33,625 nucleotides of DNA from Qipengyuania algicida (GCF_009828025.1 NZ_WTYA01000016.1:1-33625), one strand, 5' to 3'; counted from the first letter of the stretch, positions 8,300 to 15,786 are shown. Numbers and translations: made by a program. Notes: a model not told the origin generated them from the letters alone.

Positions 8300-8530
8300 T
8301 TCAGCAATCTCGGTATCAAGAGCTTGCTGGAACAGACCAAGCGTCAGCGAGGTAGACCGGAACGCAGGCGAAATCCGTTCGTCGGGCGCGTCGCCGCGAA
8401 TGACGTGGGCTGAGATGCGAGTGAGCCTTTAATAGCATGATTTCCCCTCCCAAAGTTTGCCGACTTGCTCGGCGACAAACTTCCTGCGAAGGGTCAGTTA
8501 TCATATGTTTAATCGCGTTTTAGGAACAGC

Positions 8531-8552
8531 GTGATGGCAAAGCTGCCATCAC
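8531..8552 (-). terminator. Perfect hairpin at the nrdB stop codon
   Basis: GTGATGGCA (8531-8539) and TGCCATCAC (8544-8552) form a perfect 9-bp stem with a four-base loop. The stem includes the nrdB stop codon. No T-run follows on the minus strand, so it may act as an mRNA 3'-end stabiliser or a weak terminator rather than a full intrinsic terminator. Confidence 0.4.
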
Positions 8553-9613
8553 TCCGCCGCCACGCTCCCGCTCTCATCGCCAAACAGACCCGGCCCCTCG
8601 GCCTCGTCCGTCTCGTCGGCTTCGTTGGCGGCCTTGGCCTTGTGGCGCTTGTCGAAACTCGACCACACGTCGTTCCAATTGCCCTTGGTCGCGCCCTTCG
8701 AATATTCGGTCGCGCGGGTTTCGAAGAAGTTGGCGTGTTCCACCCCGTTCAGCAGCGGGGCAAGCCAGGGCAGCGGGTGGTCCTCGATCATGTAGATCGG
8801 CTGCAGGCCCAGCTGGCCCAGCCGCCAGTCGGCGATGTAGCGGATGTATTTCTTGATTTCCTTCGCCGTCATTCCGCTCACCGGGCCCATTTCGAAGGCG
8901 AGGTCGATGAAATTGTCCTCCAGCCGCACCGACTTCTGGCAGATGTCGATGATGTCTTCCTTCACCGCCTTGGTGTAGCAATCGCGCTCGCGCACGAATT
9001 CGTGGAACAGGCGGATGATGCCTTCGCAGTGCAGGCTTTCATCGCGCACCGACCAGCTGACGATCTGGCCCATGCCCTTCATCTTGTTGAAGCGCGGGAA
9101 GTTCATCAGCATGGCGAAGCTGGCGAAAAGCTGCATCCCTTCGGTGAATCCGCCGAAAGCGGCCAGCGTGCGGGCGATATCCTCGTCCGTGTCGACCCCG
9201 AAGACTTGCAGGTAGTCGTGCTTGTCCTTCATCTCCTCATATTCCATGAACGCGGAATATTCGCTTTCGGGCATGCCGATGGTGTCGAGCAGATGGCTGT
9301 AGGCGGCGATATGCACCGTCTCCATGTTGCTGAAGGCGGTCAGCATCATCTTGACTTCGGTGGGCTTGAACACGCGGCCGTATTTGTCGTGGTAGCAATC
9401 CTGCACCTCGACATCGGCCTGGGTGAAGAAGCGGAAGATCTGGGTGAGCAAATTGCGCTCATGCTCGGTGATCTTCTGCGCCCAGTCGCGGCAATCCTCG
9501 CCCAGCGGCACTTCTTCCGGCATCCAGTGAATCTGCTGCTGCCGCTTCCAGAACTCATAGGCCCATGGGTATTCAAAGGGCTTGTAGGTCTTGCGGGCTT
9601 CCAGCAACGACAT
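8549..9613 (-). CDS. nrdB: Class I ribonucleotide reductase small subunit NrdB
   Basis: A 354-aa subunit that holds the diiron site and tyrosyl radical used by NrdA to reduce ribonucleotides. The expected ligands are visible: D67 in TQADVEV, E98 and H101 in METVHIAAY with radical tyrosine Y105, a glutamate in EGMQLFASF, and the second E..H pair in SVRDESLHCEG. Radical tyrosine and ligands are therefore intact. The C-terminus (GLFGDESGSVAAE) is the flexible tail that binds NrdA. Unlike the usual nrdAB operon, nrdA starts 4.8 kb upstream on the same strand, with four other genes between. Two sequence elements are shared by the nrdA and nrdB upstream regions. Confidence 0.97.
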   Translation of the reverse strand: MSLLEARKTYKPFEYPWAYEFWKRQQQIHWMPEEVPLGEDCRDWAQKITEHERNLLTQIFRFFTQADVEVQDCYHDKYGRVFKPTEVKMMLTAFSNMETVHIAAYSHLLDTIGMPESEYSAFMEYEEMKDKHDYLQVFGVDTDEDIARTLAAFGGFTEGMQLFASFAMLMNFPRFNKMKGMGQIVSWSVRDESLHCEGIIRLFHEFVRERDCYTKAVKEDIIDICQKSVRLEDNFIDLAFEMGPVSGMTAKEIKKYIRYIADWRLGQLGLQPIYMIEDHPLPWLAPLLNGVEHANFFETRATEYSKGATKGNWNDVWSSFDKRHKAKAANEADETDEAEGPGLFGDESGSVAAE

Positions 9614-9642
9614 CTTGATTCTCCGGGATCTGGCGTGAACGA

Positions 9643-9702
9643 CTCATATAGTGAATCACGCGCGCTTTTCGAAGGCAAGAGTGGATGATTCGGCGGGGAT
9701 AA
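9643..9702 (-). promoter_or_regulatory. nrdB upstream elements shared with nrdA
   Basis: About 35 bases before the nrdB start, ATAGTGAATCA (9648-9658) is identical to 14648-14658 upstream of nrdA. On the minus strand it reads TGATTCACTAT and continues into a partly palindromic site, CACTA-TA-TGAGT. A second shared 9-mer, TTATCCCCG, lies at 9702-9694 on the minus strand and at 14540-14548 on the plus strand upstream of nrdA. The first element resembles half of an NrdR box but with different spacing. The second differs at two of the eight fixed positions of a DnaA box. Binding by either factor is inference. Confidence 0.5.
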
Positions 9703-9725
9703 ACCCGGATAAGTTTTTTGCGCCT

Positions 9726-10820
9726 TCAGTATGTCCGCAGCGGTTTGCGCGGACCACCCTTGGTCAGCCGCCGTGCGTAATCGGTGATCGGCTTTTCGTA
9801 ATAAAAGGTGGAAACATGCGCCGCCGCCCAGGTGATCAGCATCAGCAGCGGGCGCTTGGCATATTTGACCAGCGTGTCGCCCGAGCCGAGCCAGCTATGC
9901 GCGAACATCACGTGGAAGACGTAAAGCGCGTAGCTGATCTTGGCGATATAGGCCGCCGCGCGCGAGCAGAACACATATCGCAGCCAGCCGGGCGCGTGAT
10001 ACAGCGTCACCCCGACCATCGCCGCGACGCCATAGGGCCTCAAATATGCGAGCGCGGTATGGTCGAAGAAGGTGACGACGACTGCGATGGCGGCAATGAC
10101 ATAGAAGTTGATCCGCGAGAGCCACTCGGCAGGGCGCGGGCCGAACATCCCGTGGTAGATGAGCGATAGGGTGGCGCCGGCGAGGATCTCGTCGATCCGC
10201 TGCCAGGTGAAGATGCTGACGGTGGCGTGCTGCGCCACGCGCCCGGCGGTAAAGGCGAGTGCGAGCAGCGGCAGCAGGTACAGCGCGCGGCGCCCGCCCG
10301 CCATCACCAGCAGCGCGATGCCGATGTAGAAATACATCTCGACGCACAGGCTCCACAAATGCTCGCCGCCCGGCATCAGGCGCGTCGGCGGGAGATTGGC
10401 ATAGAAGGCGAGATTGGCGATGAGGTCCGGCCATGTGACCCCGGACTCGCCCGCCCAGCGATCGGCGAAAAACAGAGCGAACATCGCCAGCCATGCCAGC
10501 GGCAGGATGCGCATGATCCGGCGCACCAGGAACGGGCCGGGCTCGGGCCGGTCGATCAGGAAGCGGGTGATGAGGAAGCCCGACAGGGTGAAGAAGATCG
10601 CCATGCCGAGCAGCGCGGCGAAATCGTTCAGGCCCTGCAGCACCGCATTGAGCGGCAGCCAGTGCCCGGCGATCACCAGCAGGATCGAACTCGCGCGCCA
10701 GCCGTCGAGCAGCGCCAGATGGTCGCCGGATTGCTTTGTTGCCGCGGGGTTTGCAGGCGTCGTCGGACCCGTCCGATTGTCCTGCGGCGAAGGGCCGGAA
10801 CTGGTCGCGCTTTCGGTCAT
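9726..10820 (-). CDS. Acyltransferase 3 family membrane protein
   Basis: A 364-aa polytopic protein with about ten hydrophobic segments. It starts with the family signature LLDGWRASSILLVIAGHWLP, holding the conserved Arg and His thought to be catalytic, and continues with MAIFFTLSGFLITRFL, the second standard motif. Such proteins (OafA/YrhL type) transfer acetyl or other acyl groups from the cytoplasm to sugars on O-antigen, exopolysaccharide or glycolipid. I chose the ATG at 10820, giving a hydrophilic Ser/Pro/Thr-rich lead of about 35 residues. The open frame upstream is not coding-like. It sits between nrdB and nrdA with no functional link to them, and no surface-sugar cluster is nearby, so the substrate is unknown. 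Confidence 0.9.
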   Translation of the reverse strand: MTESATSSGPSPQDNRTGPTTPANPAATKQSGDHLALLDGWRASSILLVIAGHWLPLNAVLQGLNDFAALLGMAIFFTLSGFLITRFLIDRPEPGPFLVRRIMRILPLAWLAMFALFFADRWAGESGVTWPDLIANLAFYANLPPTRLMPGGEHLWSLCVEMYFYIGIALLVMAGGRRALYLLPLLALAFTAGRVAQHATVSIFTWQRIDEILAGATLSLIYHGMFGPRPAEWLSRINFYVIAAIAVVVTFFDHTALAYLRPYGVAAMVGVTLYHAPGWLRYVFCSRAAAYIAKISYALYVFHVMFAHSWLGSGDTLVKYAKRPLLMLITWAAAHVSTFYYEKPITDYARRLTKGGPRKPLRTY

Positions 10821-10939
10821 GCCGCGAGCCTTACCATCAAGCTTTTCAAAAAGGGTAACCTTTGTCGCGCTGGACCTGTGCGGGACAAGGAACCGTTCCG
10901 CCCCTCGTGCGATTAACCATCGTAAAGGAGGCTTATCCG

Positions 10940-11215
10940 ATGACCGAAAACGATCCCGAGGATAGCGGCGCCCCGTCAGGCGACGCTGAATCGGCCGAGC
11001 GGGAGATCGCGCGCGCGGCGGGCGACCACCGCCGCATGGCGATCGACAACGACACGGGCATCGCACGGCCGAGCTACGATCAATATGCGGTCAACGATCC
11101 CGACAGCATCGACAAGCTGGCGCAGGAGCGTGCCCGCGAGGCGGAAATCTCCGCGCGCGAGCAGGATGTCCGCGAAAAGGATTCCGGGCAGGAGGGTGGG
11201 CCGGAGGCGGCCTGA
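10940..11215 (+). CDS. Small hydrophilic protein of unknown function
   Basis: A 91-aa acidic, highly charged protein (MTENDPEDSGAPSGDAESAE ... SIDKLAQERAREAEISAREQ ... KDSGQEGGPEAA) with no membrane segment or cysteine. The central part is likely helical and the ends disordered. The start is well supported by AAAGGAGG (10924-10931), eight bases before the ATG. It is divergent from the acyltransferase gene and is followed by a strong terminator (11294-11327), so it is a single-gene unit. I cannot name a family. Confidence 0.75.
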   Translation: MTENDPEDSGAPSGDAESAEREIARAAGDHRRMAIDNDTGIARPSYDQYAVNDPDSIDKLAQERAREAEISAREQDVREKDSGQEGGPEAA

Positions 11216-11293
11216 ACCGGACTGTCGCCAAGTTTACGGGGTGCTGTGCGGACTGTCCGCGGACCCCTTTGCGGGTCGGTCCCGCAACCCCGG

Positions 11294-11327
11294 CGCCCCG
11301 CCCATTACCGGCGGGGCGTCTTTTTTT
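11294..11327 (+). terminator. Strong rho-independent terminator
   Basis: CGCCCCGCC (11294-11302) pairs perfectly with GGCGGGGCG (11310-11318) around a seven-base loop, followed by TC and seven Ts (11321-11327). It ends the small plus-strand gene at 10940-11215. Confidence 0.9.
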
Positions 11328-11332
11328 CCAGC

Positions 11333-11396
11333 CTACTGCTTCGAGTTTTTGCTGCCCTACCGCTTCGAGTTCTTTTGCGCCCTACCGCTTTGCTAC
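11333..11396. repeat. Imperfect tandem repeat, about 2.6 copies of a 24-25-base unit
   Basis: Units starting CTAC run 11333-11356, 11357-11381 and, partial, 11382-11396. The common core is CTACCGCTTCGAGTT followed by TTTTGC and GCC. Copies differ by single-base changes and one-base indels, as expected for slippage. It lies just after the terminator and before the end of the PepSY-like gene, outside any coding region. Confidence 0.7.
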
Positions 11397-11434
11397 TTGA
11401 GGGCGGGATGGGGGCGGGTGAGGGCAGTGGCAGT

Positions 11435-11827
11435 TCACTTCCAGAACCAGCGGCTTTTGGCCTTGCGGCGGGCGCGTTCGCGCCACATGCGGATGTAGAG
11501 CCACACGCCCGAAAAGGCGAAGAACAGAAGCGCGAGGCCGGAGAGGAAGCTGATCGCCTCGCCAGCCGGGCCGAAGGTTTCGCCCGAGTGGAGATGGTGG
11601 AAGAAGCCGACCAGTTTGCCGATCCCCTGCCGCTCGGCGCGCGGCGGGCGACATGTCCAGCCTTCGGGGCACTCGAACCCTGCGGGCGGTGCAGCGGCGG
11701 CAGCGGCTTGCGCACTTGGAGCCGCCGAGGGCCACCAGGCCGCGACATGGCTGAGCACGCCGGTCGCCGCGATCCAGAACAGGAAGATGCCGAAAAAGAC
11801 CGACAGCCAGCGATGCCATTTGCGCAT
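11435..11827 (-). CDS. PepSY-type small membrane protein
   Basis: A 130-aa protein with an N-terminal membrane helix in the PepSY_TM style (MRKWHRWLSVFFGIFLFWIAATGVLSH) and a second near the C-terminus (ISFLSGLALLFFAFSGVWLYIRMW), ending in a basic tail RERARRKAKSRWFWK. Between them is a short periplasmic loop with two cysteines (FECPEGWTC) and a histidine-rich HHLHSGETFG motif typical of PepSY_TM proteins near iron-uptake genes. It is much shorter than full PepSY_TM proteins (over 350 aa), so it is a reduced member. I chose the ATG at 11827 because AGAGGGG precedes it. Role unknown; electron transfer to ferric siderophores is suggested for relatives. Confidence 0.75.
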   Translation of the reverse strand: MRKWHRWLSVFFGIFLFWIAATGVLSHVAAWWPSAAPSAQAAAAAAPPAGFECPEGWTCRPPRAERQGIGKLVGFFHHLHSGETFGPAGEAISFLSGLALLFFAFSGVWLYIRMWRERARRKAKSRWFWK

Positions 11828-11977
11828 GAAGACCCCTCTAATGCGATTGGTTTGCAATAGCACCAATCAGCATGTGAGCATCGGCAGCGCAAGGGATATT
11901 TTGTCGCGGAGTGTCGTGAGCGACCGCTCCGATAAGGTGAAGCCGTGAGCGACGCCTGCTCGAGCAGACTCGACCGA

Positions 11978-12340
11978 TCAAATTTGTGGCGGATCGCCGT
12001 GGCCACCCGGTCTATCGGCAAAGATACTGAAACTTATCGGTTTCGTGCTCAGTTGCTTGTAGATCACCCAGCCAATCAGCCCGGCGACCGGCAACCACAT
12101 ATAGGCGAATGTCACGAGATCGATCGCGTTGGGCCGATTGAGCAGGAGGTAGGAATACCACCATTCCTCCAGCAAGCCTGCCCGCCCATGCGCATCGATG
12201 ACGATACCGAAGCTGTCCGGGAAATGAGCTTTACCCCAGAGCCAGAACAGCGGCACCATATATGCGATGGTGCCGCCGATCAGGACCAGCTTTTGACGCC
12301 AGCTCTTGCGCTTCCGAGGAGTTTTGCCCGCTTGCATCAT
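11978..12340 (-). CDS. Small membrane protein of unknown function
   Basis: A 120-aa protein with a very basic start (MMQAGKTPRKRKSWRQK), a first membrane helix (LVLIGGTIAYMVPLFWLWG), a loop of about 45 residues (HFPDSFGIVIDAHGRAGLLEEWW) and a second helix (FAYMWLPVAGLIGWVIY), then a hydrophilic tail. The positive N-terminus suggests it starts inside the cytoplasm. I recognise no family. Its start lies 29 bases after the nrdA stop on the same strand, so it could be read through from nrdA, and it lies 150 bases ahead of the PepSY-type gene. Confidence 0.7.
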   Translation of the reverse strand: MMQAGKTPRKRKSWRQKLVLIGGTIAYMVPLFWLWGKAHFPDSFGIVIDAHGRAGLLEEWWYSYLLLNRPNAIDLVTFAYMWLPVAGLIGWVIYKQLSTKPISFSIFADRPGGHGDPPQI

Positions 12341-12369
12341 GTTCCGTCGGACCCTTGGAGGCGTTCACA

Positions 12370-14415
12370 TCACTGGCAGGCGAGGCATTCCTCGTAATCG
12401 GTCTGTTCGCCGGCGGTCAGCTCGTATTTTGCCGCGTCGGCGGTGTTGTCCGCTTCCACGCCACCCGCGAAACCGGCGCGCTGCACGCTCTTGCTCCGCA
12501 AATAATAGAGCGACTTGATGCCCTTCTCCCATGCCTGGAAGTGCAGCATCATCAGGTCCCACTTGTCGACATCGGCGGGGATGAACAGGTTGAGGCTCTG
12601 TGCCTGGTCGATGAACGGCGCACGGTCGGCGGCGAATTCGAGCAGCCAGCGCTGGTCGATTTCGAAGCTGGTCTTGTAAACCGCCTTTTCTTCCGGCGTA
12701 AGGAAGTCGAGGTGCTGGACCGAACCGCCTTTCTCGAGGATCGAATTCCACACATTGGTCGAATTCTTGCTCTTCTTGTCGAGCAGTTTTTCCAGATACG
12801 GGTTCTTCACGATGAAGCTGCCCGACAGCGTCTTGTGCGTGTAGATATTCGCCGGGATCGGCTCGATACAGGCGCTGGTGCCGCCGCAGATGATGCTGAT
12901 CGATGCGGTCGGTGCGATCGCCATCTTGCAACTGAAGCGCTCCATCGATCCCATTTCGGCGGCGTCCGGGCACGGGCCACGCTCCTGCGCGAGGAGCAGG
13001 CTGGCTTCCTCCGCCTTGGCGGCGATGTGCTTGAACATCTTGAGGTTCCAGACCTTCGCCATCGGGCTTTCGAAGCCGATGCCTTTCAACTGAAGGAAGG
13101 AGTGGAAACCCATCACGCCCATGCCGACTGACCGCTCGCGCTCGGCGGAATATTTCGCCCGCGCCATCTCGTCGGGCGCGCGATCGATGTAGTCCTGCAG
13201 GACATTGTCGAGGAAGCGCATCACGTCTTCGATAAAACGCTTGTCGCCGTTCCACTCATCCCATTTTTCGAGGTTGAGCGAGCTGAGGCAGCATACCGCC
13301 GTACGATCGTTGCCGAGATGGTCGCGGCCCGTCGGCAGGGTGATTTCCGAGCACAGGTTCGAGGTCGAAACCTTGAGGCCCAACTCGCGGTGATGCTTGG
13401 GCATCATCCGGTTCACCGTGTCGGAGAAAACGATATAGGGCTCGCCCGTGGCGAGGCGCGTTTCGACCAGCTTCTGGAACAGCGAACGCGCATCGACGGT
13501 CTTGCGGACCGAGCCGTCGCGCGGGCTGACGAGATCGAACTCGGTGCCATTGCGCACCGCTTCCATGAATGCATCGGTCAGCAGCACGCCATGGTGCAGG
13601 TTCAGCGCCTTGCGGTTGAAGTCGCCCGAAGGTTTGCGGATTTCGAGGAATTCCTCGATCTCCGGGTGGCTGACGTCGAGATAGCACGCTGCCGAACCGC
13701 GCCGCAGCGAACCCTGCGAAATCGCCAGCGTCAGGCTGTCCATCACCCGCACGAAGGGGATGATGCCGCTGGTCTTTCCGTTGAGGCCAACCGGCTCGCC
13801 GATCCCGCGCACATGGCCCCAATAGGTGCCGATGCCGCCGCCCTTGCTGGCCAGCCAGACATTCTCGTTCCAGGTGTTGACGATGCCGTCGAGGCTGTCG
13901 TCGACCGAATTGAGGTAACAGGAAATCGGTAGGCCGCGATGGGTGCCGCCGTTCGACAGCACAGGCGTTGCCGGCATGAACCACAGCCGCGAGACATAGT
14001 CGTACAGGCGCTGGGCGTGCTCGGCATCGTCGGCATAGGCATCGGCGACGCGGGCGAACAGATCCTGGTAACTTTCACCCGGCAGCAGATAACGGTCGGT
14101 CAGCGTTTCCTTGCCGAACTCGGTCAGATTCGCATCGCGTGCAGGATCGGTCCGGACGTCGAAACGCCGGTCCAGCACTTTCTTGCTGTCCGACTCGGGT
14201 TTGGCGGCGGCCTTGACCGCTTCGGCCATTGCCCCGGTCATCGCTGTTGTTGCCGCGCTCGCCAGCGCTTCGCTGCCCTTGTCTTCGCTTGCCATCGTCA
14301 TTGCCTTCCCGCCGGTGCTCTTCCCGCCGGTCTTCGTTTCAATTGTCGTCGCGGTCTCGTCGACGCTGTCCAGGTCGAGATCCATGTCCGTGTCGCCCCC
14401 GCTTCTGAAATCCAT
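12370..14415 (-). CDS. nrdA: Class I ribonucleotide reductase large subunit NrdA, without an ATP-cone
   Basis: A 681-aa catalytic subunit that reduces ribonucleoside diphosphates. Active-site parts are present: the first redox cysteine in LPISCYLN, N353-C355-E357 in NLCSEI, the second redox cysteine in TAVCCLSSLNL, the radical-path tyrosine pair in KSLYYLRS, and the C-terminal thiol pair CLAC. The first ~85 residues are low-complexity (Asp/Thr/Ala/Lys-rich) and the catalytic domain begins near FDVRTDPARDANLTEF. No N-terminal ATP-cone is visible, so the usual dATP shut-off may be absent. I chose the ATG at 14415; an ATG directly before it (14418) is equally possible, and the longer frame to 14514 would overlap the LexA-like box and looks non-coding. 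Confidence 0.96.
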   Translation of the reverse strand: MDFRSGGDTDMDLDLDSVDETATTIETKTGGKSTGGKAMTMASEDKGSEALASAATTAMTGAMAEAVKAAAKPESDSKKVLDRRFDVRTDPARDANLTEFGKETLTDRYLLPGESYQDLFARVADAYADDAEHAQRLYDYVSRLWFMPATPVLSNGGTHRGLPISCYLNSVDDSLDGIVNTWNENVWLASKGGGIGTYWGHVRGIGEPVGLNGKTSGIIPFVRVMDSLTLAISQGSLRRGSAACYLDVSHPEIEEFLEIRKPSGDFNRKALNLHHGVLLTDAFMEAVRNGTEFDLVSPRDGSVRKTVDARSLFQKLVETRLATGEPYIVFSDTVNRMMPKHHRELGLKVSTSNLCSEITLPTGRDHLGNDRTAVCCLSSLNLEKWDEWNGDKRFIEDVMRFLDNVLQDYIDRAPDEMARAKYSAERERSVGMGVMGFHSFLQLKGIGFESPMAKVWNLKMFKHIAAKAEEASLLLAQERGPCPDAAEMGSMERFSCKMAIAPTASISIICGGTSACIEPIPANIYTHKTLSGSFIVKNPYLEKLLDKKSKNSTNVWNSILEKGGSVQHLDFLTPEEKAVYKTSFEIDQRWLLEFAADRAPFIDQAQSLNLFIPADVDKWDLMMLHFQAWEKGIKSLYYLRSKSVQRAGFAGGVEADNTADAAKYELTAGEQTDYEECLACQ

Positions 14416-14469
14416 CATGTGCCCCGTCGTCCCGCCAGTGATTGTCCAGACCTTGCGCAACATATCGAT

Positions 14470-14484
14470 GTTCCGCATGTGTTC
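14470..14484. promoter_or_regulatory. LexA (SOS) box before nrdA
   Basis: GTTC-CGCATGT-GTTC is an exact match to the alphaproteobacterial LexA site GTTC-N7-GTTC. It lies about 55 bases upstream of the nrdA start, where a repressor would cover the promoter. It suggests that nucleotide reduction is induced by DNA damage in this organism. No such site is seen directly upstream of nrdB. Confidence 0.65.
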
Positions 14485-14539
14485 GATTCGAACGGCGCGC
14501 AGCCGCTCTAGCATTTCGCTGTCGTTCGCGGGCGAAAAT

Positions 14540-14658
14540 TTATCCCCGACTTGCCCACAGACCGGGCAAAGAAGGCACTGACCGATATGGGTATCGGCAG
14601 GTGCGTTCGCTAGGTCTTGTGGGTACCCCCCGTGTCACGACCACTAGATAGTGAATCA
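14540..14658. promoter_or_regulatory. nrdA distal upstream region with elements shared with nrdB
   Basis: The 533 bases between nrdA (14415) and the GlsB-type gene (14949) hold no gene. CACTAGATAGTG (14642-14653) is an inverted repeat (CACTA/TAGTG, two-base centre) and overlaps ATAGTGAATCA (14648-14658), identical to 9648-9658 before nrdB. TTATCCCCG (14540-14548), also found before nrdB in the opposite orientation, is followed by TTGCCCACA (14551-14559). Each 9-mer differs from the DnaA box TTATNCACA at two fixed positions. The rest of the gap to 14948, including an A/T-tract near 14803-14814, shows nothing I can name. Confidence 0.45.
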
Positions 14659-14948
14659 GTGCGGCCCGGTGCGCAAGAGGGTGAATGATCGTTTAACGCT
14701 CGCTTCCGGTTATTCCAGCCGGTGGTTTGCGCAAGTCATACACCGCGACGCGTGGACAAAGCTGGGCTGGTCGACTGCGCAAGGGCAAAAATGAATCTGC
14801 GAAAAAATTTTTGCGGGTAAAAGGCGCCCATGCGGGGTTTGAATCATTCGAATCGAACCGCGCAATATCGCTGCGTCCGGGAGCGGTGCGGGGCTAGTGT
14901 TCCACGCATCCGGGTGCGGCCGTCAGGACAATCAACAGGGAGCAGGTC

Positions 14949-15191
14949 ATGATCAATATCATCGTCACCATCATCATCGGGTTTATCGTCGGCGTGCTGG
15001 CGCGTTTCTTCTATCCCGGCGCGGTCGAGATGAGCTGGTTGTGGACCATCGTCCTGGGCATCGCCGGATCGCTGCTGGCGGGCATGGTGACCCATCGCGG
15101 TCAGGCTGGTTTCCACCGGGCGGGCTTCATTGCCTCGATCATCGGCGGGATGGTGCTGATCCTAGTGGGCCGCCTGCTGCATATCGGTTGA
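14949..15191 (+). CDS. GlsB/YeaQ/YmgE family membrane protein
   Basis: An 80-aa protein with three hydrophobic segments: IIVTIIIGFIVGVLARFF, LWTIVLGIAGSLLAGMV and GFIASIIGGMVLILVGRLL. The GFIVGVLARFFYPG opening and the GxxGSLLAG element match the transglycosylase-associated (GlsB/YeaQ/YmgE) family of small stress-linked inner-membrane proteins. Length is typical. GGGAGCAGG lies a few bases before the ATG. It is not obviously in an operon: about 190 bases separate it from the PilZ gene, a gap that contains an imperfect GC-rich hairpin (about 15202-15230) but no T-run. Confidence 0.9.
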   Translation: MINIIVTIIIGFIVGVLARFFYPGAVEMSWLWTIVLGIAGSLLAGMVTHRGQAGFHRAGFIASIIGGMVLILVGRLLHIG

Positions 15192-15380
15192 CGAACACGC
15201 GCCGCCGCCATCGACCGGGTGGTGGCGGCTCGCTCGGACATTGTCGCGCGCAACAACCCGATCCAATTGATCATATGTTAATTTTTCCATGCCATGGTTC
15301 TAGGGGATCAGAAAAAGATGGTGCCTGCAAAAGCGGAGCACCACCGGACCAGGTCGCACCAGGACGGGACGGAACAGACT

Positions 15381-15737
15381 ATGGACGAGCGGGAATCGGA
15401 ACGGCTGACGAGCGAGGCGGTGATCTTCACCGTTGTTAAGGGCTTGCGTCGGGCGCATGTGTGTCAGAATATTTCGCGACTGGGCTGCATGATCGAAACG
15501 GGCGATCTGCGTGTATCGACGGGGACCGATGTCGAAGTCGAATTCGTCGAGGGCGTCAGCGTCCCGGGACGCGTCATCTGGTCGCGCCAAGGACATCTCG
15601 GCATTGCCTTCCGCGATGAACTCAATCTGGCGACGGTGCGCTATCTCGCGCTGATCGACCGACCCGATATGGACGACCACGCGCTACGCGACCGGTTCGG
15701 GCGATTGCTGCCGGAAATCCTCGCCCGCGCATCCTGA
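15381..15737 (+). CDS. PilZ domain protein
   Basis: A 118-aa protein that is a single PilZ-like domain: strand SEAVIFTVVKGLRRAHVCQNISRLGCMIETGDLRVSTGTDVEVEF, then VPGRVIWSRQGHLGIAF. The ISRLGCMIE part corresponds to the D/NxSxxG motif, with Asn-Ile-Ser-x-x-Gly present. The RxxxR motif that binds cyclic-di-GMP is only loosely present (LRRAH), so nucleotide binding is uncertain. Such short sphingomonad PilZ proteins are of unknown role. I chose the ATG at 15381; earlier in-frame ATGs at 15294 and 15318 would add a hydrophilic lead that does not look conserved. Confidence 0.8.
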   Translation: MDERESERLTSEAVIFTVVKGLRRAHVCQNISRLGCMIETGDLRVSTGTDVEVEFVEGVSVPGRVIWSRQGHLGIAFRDELNLATVRYLALIDRPDMDDHALRDRFGRLLPEILARAS

Positions 15738-15760
15738 AAGTGCGCGGCCAGCTCCGTCAT

Positions 15761-15786
15761 AAGCACTAAGGCCAAAAGCACTAAGG
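15761..15786. repeat. 15-base tandem duplication at the nadB stop
   Basis: AAGCACTAAGG occurs at 15761-15771 and again at 15776-15786, a period of 15 bases. The second copy contains the nadB stop codon, and the first places another TAG five codons further on in the same frame. It looks like a recent slippage duplication at the gene end. Confidence 0.6.

Noticed and set aside
11907..11931. Imperfect hairpin between the PepSY-type gene and its upstream neighbour
   Set aside because: The stem has internal mismatches and no T-run follows on either strand, so it is not called a terminator.
14416..14514. N-terminal extension of NrdA to 14514
   Set aside because: The extra residues look non-coding and would overlap the LexA-like box; ATG codons with a better context lie at 14415/14418.
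14540..14559. Two DnaA-box-like 9-mers (TTATCCCCG and TTGCCCACA)
   Set aside because: Each differs from the consensus at two fixed positions, so DnaA binding is not claimed. The shared 9-mer with nrdB is kept only as a regulatory observation.
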